From an uncultured Candidatus Melainabacteria bacterium (GTDB lineage: Bacteria > Cyanobacteriota > Vampirovibrionia > Gastranaerophilales > Gastranaerophilaceae): a stretch of DNA of 64,000 bases. The stretch is from contig CAKVIE010000002.1 in the NCBI GenBank assembly GCA_934754505.1, positions 118,455 through 182,454 on the forward strand, read 5' to 3'. A program made the position numbers and the translations under genes. The first letter of the stretch is position 1, and every line of letters begins with the position of its first letter. Of the stretch, positions 8,081 through 17,295 are shown piece by piece. The notes under the pieces were generated by a model. The model ran no database searches. It worked only from the letters and a program-made list of their open reading frames with translations, and was not told where the DNA came from.

Positions 8081-10069
8081 ATGGGAAAGAATTTCAAAAT
8101 AAAATCGGCATATTCAATGTCACCGACACAAGAAAAAGCGGTAGAGGCTTTGACAAGCGGACTTAACAACGGTTTCGACGCTCAAACTCTGCTCGGAATA
8201 ACAGGTTCGGGAAAAACATTTACAATTGCAAATGTAATTGAGCGAATGCAAAAGCAGACATTAATTATTGCCCATAACAAAACCCTTGCAGGTCAGCTGT
8301 ATAACGAATTTCGAGAACTTTTTCCCGACAATGCGGTTGAATATTTCATAAGCTACTATGATTATTATCAGCCTGAAGCCTACATTCCAAGCACAGATAC
8401 CTACATTGAAAAAACAGCTTCCATAAATGACGAAATTGACCGATTACGACACAATACAACACGAAGTTTATATGAAAGAAACGATGTAATTGTCGTTGCA
8501 TCAGTAAGCTGCATATACGGCTTAGGCTTGCCTGAAGCTTATTTCAAAGGTTCCGTCACAATAAGCAAGGGCGATTGCGTAGATAGAGACAAATTTTTAC
8601 ACTACCTTGCCGATATCAGATACACAAGAAATGATTTGGAGCTCAAAAGAGCTACCTTTAGGGCAAAAGGCGACACTGTCGAGATTATGCCGTCATACGA
8701 AAGTAATGTTTTGAGATTTTCCTTTTGGGGAGATGAAATTGAGCAAATATTGAGAATAAATCCTTTGACGGGAGAAATTCTCGAAGCACCCGAAAAAGCG
8801 GTAATTTTCCCTGCTGTTCACTATTTATCGGACGATGATGATATCGACACAACTATTTCTATGATAAAACAGGAGCTTCAATCTCAAGTTGCGGAATTTG
8901 AAAGCCAAGGCAAGTTAATCGAGGCTCAAAGAATTTCACAAAGAGTTAAATATGATATGGAAATGCTTAAGGAAATGGGCTATTGCAACGGGATTGAAAA
9001 TTATTCGAGAATAATTGAAAGACGCAAACCGGGAACACCGCCTGCAACACTTTTAGATTATTTTAAAGGTGATTTTTTAACTGTAATTGATGAATCTCAC
9101 GTAACGATACCGCAGCTTTACGCAATGTATAACGGAGATAAAGCAAGAAAAAATACCCTTGTTGACTATGGTTTCAGATTGCCGTGTGCAAAAGATAACA
9201 GACCTTTAAAGGCTGAGGAGTTTTGGAAAAGAGTAAACCAAAAGATTTTTATTTCCGCAACTCCGTCGGAATTTGAAAGAAGAACATCTTCGGCATTAGT
9301 TGAGCAAATTATAAGACCGACAGGGCTTTTAGACCCCGAAATATTCGTTCGTCCGATAAAAAATCAAATTGATGATATCATTGCAGAAATTTCTTTAACT
9401 AAAGAAAAAGGCGGACGTGTTTTGATAACAACATTAACAAAAAAGACCGCAGAAGCACTTTCCGATTATCTTTTAAAAGCAGGAGTAAACACGAGATATT
9501 TGCACAGCGAAATAAAATCCATCGAAAGAATAGAAATTTTAAGAGATTTAAGACTCGGAAAATTCGATGTACTTGTCGGGGTAAATTTACTCCGAGAAGG
9601 ACTTGATATACCTGAAGTTTCACTTGTCATCATAACCGATGCGGATAAAGACGGATTTTTGCGTTCGGAAACAAGTTTGATACAGACAATAGGCAGAGCA
9701 GCGAGAAACGCAGATTCAAAAGTTATTATGTATGCGGATAAAATAACCGACAATATGAAAAGTGCAATTGACGAAACGGCAAGACGTCGAAAAATTCAGC
9801 AGGAATACAATAAAGAACATGGAATTATTCCCCAAACGATTATAAAACCTGTTGAAAACAATTTGTTGAATATGCTTGCAAGTTTCAGAAACGTTGAAGA
9901 TGTTGTTGCAGAATCCATGGCTCAAGAAAATATTGATACAAAAGATTTGCCAAAACTCATTTCAAAATTAGAAAAAGAAATGAAGAAATACGCAGGATTA
10001 CTCGACTTTGAGCGAGCTGCAGAAATCAGAGATAAACTTGCTGTTTTAAGAAATCTTAAACAAGACTAA
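8081..10069 (+). CDS. uvrB: UvrABC excinuclease subunit B
   Basis: UvrB receives damaged DNA from UvrA and recruits UvrC in nucleotide excision repair. Seen: Walker A GITGSGKTFT (about residues 39-48), the damage-probing beta-hairpin region YYDYYQPEAYIPSTDTYIEK (about 88-107), the DESH helicase box, motif VI with QTIGRAARN, and a C-terminal UVR domain (about 620-660, FERAAEIRD) that binds UvrC. The length of 662 residues is typical. The start lies seven bases from the -10 box. It ends tail-to-tail with a 4-base overlap with the membrane protein gene on the other strand. Confidence 0.98.
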   Translation: MGKNFKIKSAYSMSPTQEKAVEALTSGLNNGFDAQTLLGITGSGKTFTIANVIERMQKQTLIIAHNKTLAGQLYNEFRELFPDNAVEYFISYYDYYQPEAYIPSTDTYIEKTASINDEIDRLRHNTTRSLYERNDVIVVASVSCIYGLGLPEAYFKGSVTISKGDCVDRDKFLHYLADIRYTRNDLELKRATFRAKGDTVEIMPSYESNVLRFSFWGDEIEQILRINPLTGEILEAPEKAVIFPAVHYLSDDDDIDTTISMIKQELQSQVAEFESQGKLIEAQRISQRVKYDMEMLKEMGYCNGIENYSRIIERRKPGTPPATLLDYFKGDFLTVIDESHVTIPQLYAMYNGDKARKNTLVDYGFRLPCAKDNRPLKAEEFWKRVNQKIFISATPSEFERRTSSALVEQIIRPTGLLDPEIFVRPIKNQIDDIIAEISLTKEKGGRVLITTLTKKTAEALSDYLLKAGVNTRYLHSEIKSIERIEILRDLRLGKFDVLVGVNLLREGLDIPEVSLVIITDADKDGFLRSETSLIQTIGRAARNADSKVIMYADKITDNMKSAIDETARRRKIQQEYNKEHGIIPQTIIKPVENNLLNMLASFRNVEDVVAESMAQENIDTKDLPKLISKLEKEMKKYAGLLDFERAAEIRDKLAVLRNLKQD

Positions 10070-10842
10070 ATTTTGTTATCATCAATCAAATCCGCATCTT
10101 TTACAGAAGCAATTTCAGAATTGTATTCAACGGAACGAGATACAACCATCATTTCGACATAACATTGAGCGAAATATTGGAAAACCAATGACAAAAGTAC
10201 CGTTGCAAAAACTACCATTGTGCAGAAAAAGACAATATCAAAGCCAAACATCATTTGTGCTAAAAATCCGAGCGGAGTTAAAAGAACTCCCGAAAAAATA
10301 AGCAATCCGAAAGTTAATCCGATAGTTTTCAAGGCATAATCGGGGAAAAGTTTGAATACCTGAATAAGATGATAAGCCTTAAACGGGTTGAAATTACTTG
10401 CAAACAATGTCATTTGAGCGGCAAAAACACCAAACAAAACGAGTTCAATCATAACAATACCCGTAATCGAAACAGGTAAAGCAAGTCCTTTATTTGCAAA
10501 AATAATATTTAAACAATAACCGACATATATCATGACAGTAATGATAGGTCCGACAGCGATAACACTACCCAAGCCTGCGAGAAAAATTTTAAACGGATTG
10601 ATAAAACTCGGAAGCAGAATATAACGTTCGTTAATATAATTATGAGCAGAATAAACGAGGTATCCGACATAAAAAATCAGTGCCGCAATAGCAGTTAATG
10701 ACATCGGAGAGATCCAGCCGGTAAATTTTACCATTGAAATTTGATGAAGGGGAAAAGCTAAAATCAAGCCGATAGTAACCAATTTAAAAATAGCATATTT
10801 TGACGTAAATACCGTACGAATTGAATCTATTACAGAAGCCAT
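10066..10842 (-). CDS. Polytopic membrane protein, function unknown
   Basis: About 258 residues with roughly six hydrophobic segments, a short cytoplasmic N-terminus and an acidic C-terminal tail (SVKDADLIDDNKI). The pattern of long paired helices separated by amphipathic NPF motifs (INPFKIF, FNPFKAYH) resembles DUF4013-type integral membrane proteins, but I cannot confirm the family. The ATG at 10842 has AGAGGTG three bases upstream; an upstream start at 10848 is less likely. It may be a single-gene unit. The stop overlaps the end of uvrB by four bases. Confidence 0.65.
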   Translation of the reverse strand: MASVIDSIRTVFTSKYAIFKLVTIGLILAFPLHQISMVKFTGWISPMSLTAIAALIFYVGYLVYSAHNYINERYILLPSFINPFKIFLAGLGSVIAVGPIITVMIYVGYCLNIIFANKGLALPVSITGIVMIELVLFGVFAAQMTLFASNFNPFKAYHLIQVFKLFPDYALKTIGLTFGLLIFSGVLLTPLGFLAQMMFGFDIVFFCTMVVFATVLLSLVFQYFAQCYVEMMVVSRSVEYNSEIASVKDADLIDDNKI

Positions 10843-10976
10843 AAACACCTCTTTTTTTTATTAACCCATGGTGTGAATTATATATCTTTTTTAAAATTTT
10901 GGCAAATATGAATGATTGTTGAAAGTTGAAAAATACGTTATTATATATAGAAGAAGGAAAATTTTTTGCAGAAAGT

Positions 10977-12026
10977 ATGACGAAAAGAACCTTAACAATA
11001 GCAGTTATAATGATATTAATTTTTGCAAATTCCGCATTTAATACAGCGAGTGCGGACGATTTTCAAATGGAGAGAGTAACTTATTCGGAAGATTATGACT
11101 CGCAGCCGACTTTAGACGAAGAATTATTTGACGAAGAAAGCGAATATGAAGATTATGTTGTTTATTCCGATGCCCCCGAGGAAGAAGAAGACACAACAGA
11201 GATGATAGTTTTAGCCCCCGAAAAAAAAACTTCAAAGATGCCTGTTTTACAAGCAACTGTTGAAAAAAGCTATTCTTTCCGTTCGGTTGAAGCCTTTCAC
11301 GCCATCTGGGATAATTCGGAGAATTTCAGAACTTTATACAGAACCGTGCCTTCTATGATGGAAACAGCTCCTTCCATAATTCACGCTGCAAACTATAAAT
11401 TTTCACCTGACGAACAAACCTCTGTATATTGGGGTCATTCTTCTTTGTCATCTTCAAGCGGAGAGTCTTTAGGTTTTATAAGCAAACTTGAAAGCAGCTA
11501 TGACTCGGGCATGAAAATTGCCACAAAAGCAGGCAGATTAAATATTTCGGCAGGCATTTACAATTCACTTGAAACAAATAATCCGTCAGGCGGAATTGTT
11601 ATATCTTCTGATGATTTAAAAATAAAACATTTAAAAGGAACATTTAATATCGGTGGCGGATTTTACGCAAACGAGTATGAAAACAATGCTTCAGCCAATT
11701 CGGGCGGAATTTTTGCAAGATATACACAAGGAAGATTCAGCCTCGGAGTTCAAGCAGGAAGCACTCAATATTCGGACAGCAGCAGCAAATACGGCACAAG
11801 CTTATATATTATGCCGTCTTATAAATTAACAGACACAATATCTTTAAAGAGCAAAATCGCAGGACATTTGGAAGAAAGCTCTATGCAGGAAGAATTCGGA
11901 ATTACCTATAAACCCTTTAAATACAACCCCAACGATTTTTCCGTAAGTTTAAATACAACCTTTAAAAACGGTCGAAATTCAGAAAACAAACAGACTTTTG
12001 AAGTTAAAACGGAATTTAAACTTTAA
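10977..12026 (+). CDS. Putative outer-membrane beta-barrel protein
   Basis: A signal peptide (MTKRTLTIAVIMIL...NTASA) is followed by a strongly acidic Tyr/Glu-rich linker (about residues 25-95 of the mature region) and then alternating polar/aromatic beta-strand patterns with Gly and Ser to the C-terminus. The last residues are FEVKTEFKL, ending in a hydrophobic residue like many outer-membrane barrels. The acidic linker could face the periplasm. The family is not identified; porin-like function is inferred. The start at 10977 was chosen because it begins the signal peptide; an in-frame TTG at 10926 would put 17 polar residues before it. Confidence 0.6.
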   Translation: MTKRTLTIAVIMILIFANSAFNTASADDFQMERVTYSEDYDSQPTLDEELFDEESEYEDYVVYSDAPEEEEDTTEMIVLAPEKKTSKMPVLQATVEKSYSFRSVEAFHAIWDNSENFRTLYRTVPSMMETAPSIIHAANYKFSPDEQTSVYWGHSSLSSSSGESLGFISKLESSYDSGMKIATKAGRLNISAGIYNSLETNNPSGGIVISSDDLKIKHLKGTFNIGGGFYANEYENNASANSGGIFARYTQGRFSLGVQAGSTQYSDSSSKYGTSLYIMPSYKLTDTISLKSKIAGHLEESSMQEEFGITYKPFKYNPNDFSVSLNTTFKNGRNSENKQTFEVKTEFKL

Positions 12027-12029
12027 AAA

Positions 12030-12746
12030 TTAATTTTGCTGCGTATTCAATTTCGGGATTTTTAATCCGAAAACTGTTTCCAAATCGACAGAAGAAAGAA
12101 TTAAATCAATCAATTCCGACGGCGAAACATCTGTTTTAAAAGGAATTACCCCAACAACGGGAACACCTGTGTATAATTCACAAAGAGCCTGCAAGTTTGT
12201 AACATTCAAATCAAGCGTGTGTAAAAATTTATTTATAATAATTCCCCGAACCTCAAGCCCTGCGTGTTTTGCACATTTAACCATCATAACAATGTTATCG
12301 AAAACATCATGAGAAGCCTCTGCAACAATAATTACGGGAAGTTGAACAGCACTTGCGAAATCTTTTATCTGCAATTCTGATGAAAGCGGGGTAAAAAGTC
12401 CGCCGCAAGATTCAACAATAACAACTTCGGAATTTTTTCGTAGCCTTAAAAAATCTTTCACAAGAACTTCGGGTTTAATTTCTTTTTCTTCATTTTGAGC
12501 TGCAAGCATAGGAATTGCATCAGCTTTGAATACATAAGACGTGACCGTTTCAATATTCGGGTCATTTTTTTTAACGAAAGTTACATCGTGAGAGTTCGGA
12601 ATACCTTTAATTGTGTTGTAAGCACTTGTTTGAACGGGCTTATAGTACCCTGCCGAATAGCCCAAAGACTGCATTGTAGAGGCTAATCCTGCTGATATAA
12701 AGGTTTTTCCTGCACCTTGTTTGTCTGAAATAATAAATAAATTCAT
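12030..12746 (-). CDS. bioD: Dethiobiotin synthetase-like ATPase
   Basis: BioD closes the ureido ring of dethiobiotin using CO2 and ATP. The P-loop reads ISDKQGAGKTFISAGLA where BioD usually has GTDTxxGKTxxS. The substrate-lysine motif appears as YYKPVQT, and the canonical EGAGG loop is replaced by ESCGGLFTP. The rest (IIIVAEASHD, RGIIINKF, VVGVIPF) fits the BioD/CobQ-like fold. No other biotin gene is in the window. The altered EGAGG loop makes a related P-loop function possible. The TATAAT at 12756-12761 sits nine bases before the ATG. Confidence 0.7.
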   Translation of the reverse strand: MNLFIISDKQGAGKTFISAGLASTMQSLGYSAGYYKPVQTSAYNTIKGIPNSHDVTFVKKNDPNIETVTSYVFKADAIPMLAAQNEEKEIKPEVLVKDFLRLRKNSEVVIVESCGGLFTPLSSELQIKDFASAVQLPVIIVAEASHDVFDNIVMMVKCAKHAGLEVRGIIINKFLHTLDLNVTNLQALCELYTGVPVVGVIPFKTDVSPSELIDLILSSVDLETVFGLKIPKLNTQQN

Positions 12747-12755
12747 AACAAAAAT

Positions 12756-12761
12756 ATTATA
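12756..12761 (-). promoter_or_regulatory. -10 box of bioD-like gene
   Basis: TATAAT on the minus strand, preceded by TAG and nine bases from the ATG. No good -35 hexamer is visible at 16-18 bases. Confidence 0.45.
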
Positions 12762-12817
12762 CTAAAAATTTTGAGAAAATAATATAAGCATATTATGTAT
12801 TTTTTATAAAAAATCAT

Positions 12818-12823
12818 TAAAAT
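12818..12823 (+). promoter_or_regulatory. -10 box directly before a secreted-protein gene
   Basis: TAAAAT six bases before the ATG at 12830, with no Shine-Dalgarno between. The -35 is weak. Confidence 0.35.
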
Positions 12824-12829
12824 AGAAAT

Positions 12830-13405
12830 ATGAAAAAATATTTTATAACAGCAATGATTTTATTAGCGGGAATTTCAGCAAATGCGGTAACATTTGACAG
12901 ATATTATCCGACAGAACAAATTCCGCCCAACGGAATTACTTTGAGTGCAGGAAATTTTTTGAGGGTGGTAAATCTTCGTGATATCAACACTTTTGCAAAT
13001 GATATAGGTGACGAGTGTGAATTTATAAACACGACTGATATGTTTATCGGAGATGTACTTGTAATTCCGAAAAACTCTCATGTTTACGGCGTTATAGAGG
13101 ACATAAGAGAACCTGTTCAAGGCAATGATGCGGCGATTAAAATAAAAATTGACAAACTCATCACGGCTGACGGGGATAAAACATATTATTTACACGGACA
13201 TATTTTCGGGCCGAATGATAATTACGTCGGAGGCGGACAAACGAACCCCGCATTTTACAAAACAACACCTCATTATACGGAAGGCTGGGCAATCGGGATA
13301 CTTCAATTAACACCGCTTAACATTTACGGATACGGGAAACACCAGCAAATAAAGGCCGGCGACGAAGTTTTCGTAATATTGGAACAAGATTTGAAAATAT
13401 ATTAG
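12830..13405 (+). CDS. Secreted protein with VirB10/TrbI-like beta domain
   Basis: The signal peptide MKKYFITAMILLAGISANA is followed by about 170 residues of beta-rich sequence. The order 'inner value, then GDVLVIPKNSHVYGVIEDI, then a KIKIDKLIT strand, then YYLHGHIFG' resembles the 'lLIPkGs-x-i-G ... i.f..l..pdG' pattern of the VirB10/TrbI C-terminal barrel. The next gene product has the same pattern, so the two are probably distant paralogues in one periplasmic assembly. The relation is by pattern only and the function is unknown. The two genes are separated by 48 bases. Confidence 0.6.
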   Translation: MKKYFITAMILLAGISANAVTFDRYYPTEQIPPNGITLSAGNFLRVVNLRDINTFANDIGDECEFINTTDMFIGDVLVIPKNSHVYGVIEDIREPVQGNDAAIKIKIDKLITADGDKTYYLHGHIFGPNDNYVGGGQTNPAFYKTTPHYTEGWAIGILQLTPLNIYGYGKHQQIKAGDEVFVILEQDLKIY

Positions 13406-13453
13406 ACATAATATATAATTTCATTTGAGATACTTAATAAAGGGGATTTTCAA

Positions 13454-14206
13454 ATGAATAAAAAAGTCATTTCAACATTAATTTTATTATCTGTGACAGG
13501 ACTTCAAGGCGTTTGCGGAAGCAATTTCAGCGTATCAACACCGTCACCGCAAGCTTATCAAAGCCCTTATACATCACAACAATATACACAAGTGCCTTAT
13601 GCACCGCAAAATACAACCTCAAGCCAACCTTTAAAAGGCTATGTTTCGGTAGTTCCTGCAGGAGTAAATATACCTGTCAGAACAACATCTGAAATCAATT
13701 CATCAACCGCAACATTAGGACAAGCTGTATCAACGGTTTTGGCAAGTAATTTTTACTATAATAATAAACTTATAGCACCTGCAGGAAGTACAGTTACAGG
13801 TAATGTAACATTTGTCAGAAAAGACGGCCACGCAGGCAAAAACGGTCAAATACAAATCAGATTTACACAAATTAATACTCCTTACGGAAATATTATTCCT
13901 ATCTCAGCAATGATAAAAACAACTGACGGAACAGGAATTTTGAAGGCAGGAACGGCAAAAGATACAACAAAAGAATATGCTAAAGATTTAGCAGTCGGCT
14001 CAGGTGCAGGAGCAGTTTTGGGCTTGACAATGGGTGCATTATCAGGCGGCAGCGTAGGTAAAGGTGCTGTTTACGGAACGGCAGTCGGAGCAGGTGCAGG
14101 TCTTGTAAAATCCTTATGGGATAAAGGTGAAAACATTTCTATTCCTGTTAATTCGAATATTGAGCTGACAATTGACCAACCGATTACAGTACAGTCGGCA
14201 AGATAA
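13454..14206 (+). CDS. Secreted VirB10/TrbI-like protein with glycine-zipper tail
   Basis: A signal peptide is followed by a Tyr/Gln/Pro/Ser-rich linker (about 25-55). Then comes a domain with VPAGVNIPVRTTSEINSS, an APAGSTVTGNV motif and a later INTPYGNIIPISAMI strand, which match the VirB10/TrbI-type barrel layout. A Gly/Ala zipper (about residues 180-215, GSGAGAVLGLTMGALSGG onward) could insert in a membrane. The start has AAGGGG nine bases upstream. It sits directly upstream of the TonB operon promoter. A role in envelope assembly is inferred. Confidence 0.6.
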   Translation: MNKKVISTLILLSVTGLQGVCGSNFSVSTPSPQAYQSPYTSQQYTQVPYAPQNTTSSQPLKGYVSVVPAGVNIPVRTTSEINSSTATLGQAVSTVLASNFYYNNKLIAPAGSTVTGNVTFVRKDGHAGKNGQIQIRFTQINTPYGNIIPISAMIKTTDGTGILKAGTAKDTTKEYAKDLAVGSGAGAVLGLTMGALSGGSVGKGAVYGTAVGAGAGLVKSLWDKGENISIPVNSNIELTIDQPITVQSAR

Positions 14207-14214
14207 ATGTTAAG

Positions 14215-14244
14215 TTAGTTAAGCAATTTGTTCACCCGTATAAT
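14215..14244 (+). promoter_or_regulatory. Promoter of the tonB-exbB-exbD operon
   Basis: TTAGTT, 18 bases, TATAAT; the leader to the ATG at 14292 is about 40 bases. No Fur-like palindrome was recognised. Confidence 0.5.
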
Positions 14245-14291
14245 ATCTGTTAAACTGTTATATGGTTAAGTGAATAGAAATCAGAGTAATT

Positions 14292-15479
14292 ATGTCAATA
14301 TTAGGAAAATATATTAACGAAGAAGAACAGGAAACAGATAATTATAGAATTCCTGCGGTATTCAGAGAAAATCAAAAGGATATGTCCTTAACGAAATCAA
14401 TAATGGTTTCGACAGCGATACACCCGCTGGCAGTATTCTTGGTATGGTTGTTCATATTCATAGCAGGATTGCTCGGAATATCTTTTGTAATATTCAACAA
14501 ACCCGAAGCAAAACCGAAAGACATCGAGTTCGTGCTTGTTGATAAAGAAAACACACCAATAAATAAAAATACGAGATTTCGTGCAGACAGAAATTCAAGA
14601 GCAGGCGGCAAGCATGATCCGAAGAAAAAGGTATCAATGCCGAAAGCAGGCGGCGGCGGAACAGCTGTAAAAAAACCTCAAAGACAAGTTCAACCGCAGC
14701 AAGCACCGCAATCTGTTCAAAAGAAAGTAACAAAATCTTTAACAAGCGGATTTAAAAAACAAGAAAAACCGTCGGGAGCAGCAAGAGTGCAAGCACCTAC
14801 ACCTGCACCGAGAGCAGGCTTAATGCCGACAGCACCGAAAACTGTTAATAAACCGAAAACAGCATTCACCTTCCCCGTACCGAAAACAAATATACCTAAA
14901 ATCGGTACACCGGCAGGAACAGGTCCGATTGCATCACCTTCCGGAAAAGGAGTCGGAACATCAAAGTCAGGCAGTGGAACAGCAGCAGGCGGAACAGGCT
15001 CGGGAGCAAAATTTGCACCTGTCGGAAGCGGTTCAGGCAGTGGCAAATATAGCCAAAACGGCTCAGGCGGCGGCAGAGGCACAGGAGTCGGCAGAGGAAC
15101 AGGCTCAGGAGTCGGAGTCGGAAATGTCGGCAACCCCGGTCCCGGAAATCCGAATGGCAGACCCGGAATTGACGCAATCAGAGAACCTGATTTTGGTCCT
15201 TATATGCGTGAATTGCAACAAAGAATTAAAAGAAACTGGGAACCTCCGAAAGGTGAAGAAAGCAGACGAGTTGTATTGTTATTCTCAATAGCAAAAGACG
15301 GAAGACTTTTGAACGTGAGAGTATCAAAACCGTCAGGTTTGGCATCTGCTGATAATGCGGCAATCGCAGCTGTAAAATTAACAGCACCGTTCAAACCGTT
15401 ACCTCCCGAATACAGAGAAAACTCGGTAGATATTCAATTTACGTTTGATTACAACGTATTTGGAGCAAGAAAATACTGA
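14292..15479 (+). CDS. tonB: TonB family energy transducer
   Basis: The protein is 395 residues long: a cytoplasmic N-terminus, one membrane helix (about residues 40-70, LAVFLVWLFIFIAGLLGISF), a basic Pro/Gln/Lys-rich region, a Gly/Ser/Pro-rich spacer (about 170-290) to span the periplasm and a TonB C-terminal domain (about 300-390; RIKRNWEPP, then SIAKDGRLLNVRVSKPSG, then AAVKLTAPFKPLPPE). The longer than usual cytoplasmic N-terminus and the unusually Gly-rich spacer differ from E. coli TonB. It is the first gene of an operon with exbB and two exbD genes, which supply proton-motive energy. TolA-like function is an alternative. Confidence 0.85.
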   Translation: MSILGKYINEEEQETDNYRIPAVFRENQKDMSLTKSIMVSTAIHPLAVFLVWLFIFIAGLLGISFVIFNKPEAKPKDIEFVLVDKENTPINKNTRFRADRNSRAGGKHDPKKKVSMPKAGGGGTAVKKPQRQVQPQQAPQSVQKKVTKSLTSGFKKQEKPSGAARVQAPTPAPRAGLMPTAPKTVNKPKTAFTFPVPKTNIPKIGTPAGTGPIASPSGKGVGTSKSGSGTAAGGTGSGAKFAPVGSGSGSGKYSQNGSGGGRGTGVGRGTGSGVGVGNVGNPGPGNPNGRPGIDAIREPDFGPYMRELQQRIKRNWEPPKGEESRRVVLLFSIAKDGRLLNVRVSKPSGLASADNAAIAAVKLTAPFKPLPPEYRENSVDIQFTFDYNVFGARKY

Positions 15480-15525
15480 TAAGAAATAATAGCAACAGAA
15501 GATACAAGAAAAGAGGATATAAAAC

Positions 15526-16173
15526 ATGGATTTATTATTACATTCAATCGAAATGGACTGGCCGGTACTTTTGCCGATATTGATTTGTTCAATTTTAACA
15601 TTGGCAGTAGCAATCAACAGATTTGTATTTTTCAGCAAAAATAAGAGAAACGTAGTTTCATTTATTCCGAGATTGCAAAAAGAATTAGCAAAGAACAATC
15701 TTGAAGGTGCAAATGACATCAGTCAGCAAATGGGCGGTGTAACAGGTGAAGTTACAGAAGAAGCAGTAAGAATTTTTTCAGAACAAAAGAAAGGTTTTTC
15801 ACGTTCATTTGATATTGCAACAGCACTTGCAACAAGAAAACTTGAACATCACTTAACAATTCTTGCAACAATCGGCGGTGTATGTCCGTTCTTAGGTTTG
15901 TTCGGAACAGTTGTCAGAATTTTATACACATTCCAAGATTTGGCACAAGCAGGCAACCAATCAGCAGCAGTTGCATACGGTATCGGTTCTGCATTGATTG
16001 CAACAGCATTTGGTTTGGGCGTAGCTATCGTAGCTGTAATTTTGTATAACTACTTCCAATCAACAGTTGCAAAATATGATGATGATTTCCAACTTATCAA
16101 ATTGTTATTCCTTTCATTTACTGATTCGGAAGACGAAGCTACTGCAGGATTTCAACAAAACGTAGCACTTTAA
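15526..16173 (+). CDS. exbB: ExbB/TolQ/MotA family proton channel protein
   Basis: The protein is 215 residues with three membrane helices: one near the N-terminus (about 12-32) and two towards the C-terminus (TILATIGGVCPFLGLFGTVVR; YGIGSALIATAFGLGVAIVAVILYNYF). The GLFGTV motif and the small-residue-rich third helix are hallmarks of the family. It forms the channel with ExbD. The start has AGAGGAT nine bases upstream. Second gene of the tonB operon. Confidence 0.9.
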   Translation: MDLLLHSIEMDWPVLLPILICSILTLAVAINRFVFFSKNKRNVVSFIPRLQKELAKNNLEGANDISQQMGGVTGEVTEEAVRIFSEQKKGFSRSFDIATALATRKLEHHLTILATIGGVCPFLGLFGTVVRILYTFQDLAQAGNQSAAVAYGIGSALIATAFGLGVAIVAVILYNYFQSTVAKYDDDFQLIKLLFLSFTDSEDEATAGFQQNVAL

Positions 16174-16198
16174 TTATTAAAAACAATCGGATAGAACA

Positions 16199-16810
16199 AT
16201 GGCTATAAAAGTTACAAATTCAAGAAAAAAAGCAGTCTTTTCGGAGATAAACATCACACCTTTAACAGATATCTTTTTGGTATTGTTAATCATAATGATG
16301 GTTGTAGCACCGACATTCCAATCAAACGCAGGGGATATAAACATTCCTGAAATTAACAGCGGTTTGACGGTAGAAGAAAAGGCAGCAACTGTATCAATAA
16401 CAAAAGACGGACTGTATTACTTGAACGGAACACCGATAGAATTAGCGGATTTAACACAATCATTAGTTGATTTAAAGCCGCAGCTTCAAAAGGCGGAAGT
16501 TCTTGTAAAAGCTGATACAGCAGCAAAAAGCAGATATATAACGGACGTTATGAGAGCTGCAAAAGATGCTGAATACGAAAAATTGACGGTAGCAGGCGAA
16601 CCTTTGAGCAGAAAAGAACAAAGGGATTTAGAAAACAACAATCGTAAAAACGTACCGAGCGAAACGGACAACATGCCCGTATCTGAAGAAACAGTACAAA
16701 TAAACGTAGTAAACGTATCAGACAGTACAAATACGGAAGTTGACAGACCTTATGCCGACAGACCCGCCGTACAAAAGACAAACAGAGCAAACACGGATTG
16801 GGAGGAATAA
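16199..16810 (+). CDS. exbD: ExbD/TolR family protein with C-terminal extension
   Basis: One N-terminal membrane helix (ITPLTDIFLVLLIIMMVVAP) carries the proton-carrying Asp in PLTD. A periplasmic ExbD domain follows (to about residue 140), then an acidic/Asn-rich extension of about 60 residues not usual in the family. A 40-base stretch encoding the membrane helix (16263-16302) is identical to 16859-16898 in the next gene. Its stop overlaps the next start by one base. Confidence 0.9.
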   Translation: MAIKVTNSRKKAVFSEINITPLTDIFLVLLIIMMVVAPTFQSNAGDINIPEINSGLTVEEKAATVSITKDGLYYLNGTPIELADLTQSLVDLKPQLQKAEVLVKADTAAKSRYITDVMRAAKDAEYEKLTVAGEPLSRKEQRDLENNNRKNVPSETDNMPVSEETVQINVVNVSDSTNTEVDRPYADRPAVQKTNRANTDWEE

Positions 16811-17202
16811 TGGCAAGACAAAAGCAACAAGTATTCAGTGAAATAAATATTACTCCGCTAACAGATATCTTTTTGGTATTGTTAATCATAATGATGGTAA
16901 TCGCACCATTGTTAGACCAACAAGGATTATCCTTGACCGTACCTGACAATGTAGAAGCAAAGGAACAGTTAAAGGAACAAAAGACGGTAAATATTTTCAT
17001 TGATAATGATGATAAATTTTATTTAAACGACGAAGAAATTGCACCTGAAAAACTTGAAGAAACAATAAAAGAACAAGCAAAAATCAATCCCGAAGGAGTT
17101 GTAATTGAAACAAGCGATGACACTACCAACGGAGCAATGGTTAAGGTTATGGATTCAGCGAGAAATGCAGGAGTCACAGCAATTTCAGTCGCAGAAATAT
17201 AG
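16810..17202 (+). CDS. exbD: Second ExbD/TolR family protein
   Basis: A standard-length (130 residues) ExbD with the same membrane helix and PLTD aspartate as the gene before it and a short periplasmic domain. The ATG at 16810 overlaps the preceding TAA by one base and has GGAGG five bases upstream. Two ExbD subunits next to one ExbB suggest either heteromeric stators or two uses of one ExbB. Operon end; a terminator follows. Confidence 0.9.
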   Translation: MARQKQQVFSEINITPLTDIFLVLLIIMMVIAPLLDQQGLSLTVPDNVEAKEQLKEQKTVNIFIDNDDKFYLNDEEIAPEKLEETIKEQAKINPEGVVIETSDDTTNGAMVKVMDSARNAGVTAISVAEI

Positions 17203-17230
17203 TTTATTACCAATAAAACAAAATAAAAAC

Positions 17231-17266
17231 AAAAGGCATCGGTGAAATCAATCGATGCCTTTTATA
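17231..17266 (+). terminator. Terminator of the tonB operon
   Basis: AAAAGGCATCG and CGATGCCTTTT form an 11-bp stem around a short loop, about 30 bases after the second exbD stop. Confidence 0.85.
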
Positions 17267-17295
17267 TTACAAAAACTTAAAGTATTTTTCTGCAA

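Noticed and set aside
14717..15133. 138-codon Pro-rich frame antisense to tonB
   Set aside because: It is the antisense image of the Gly/Ser-rich spacer of TonB; no ribosome site.
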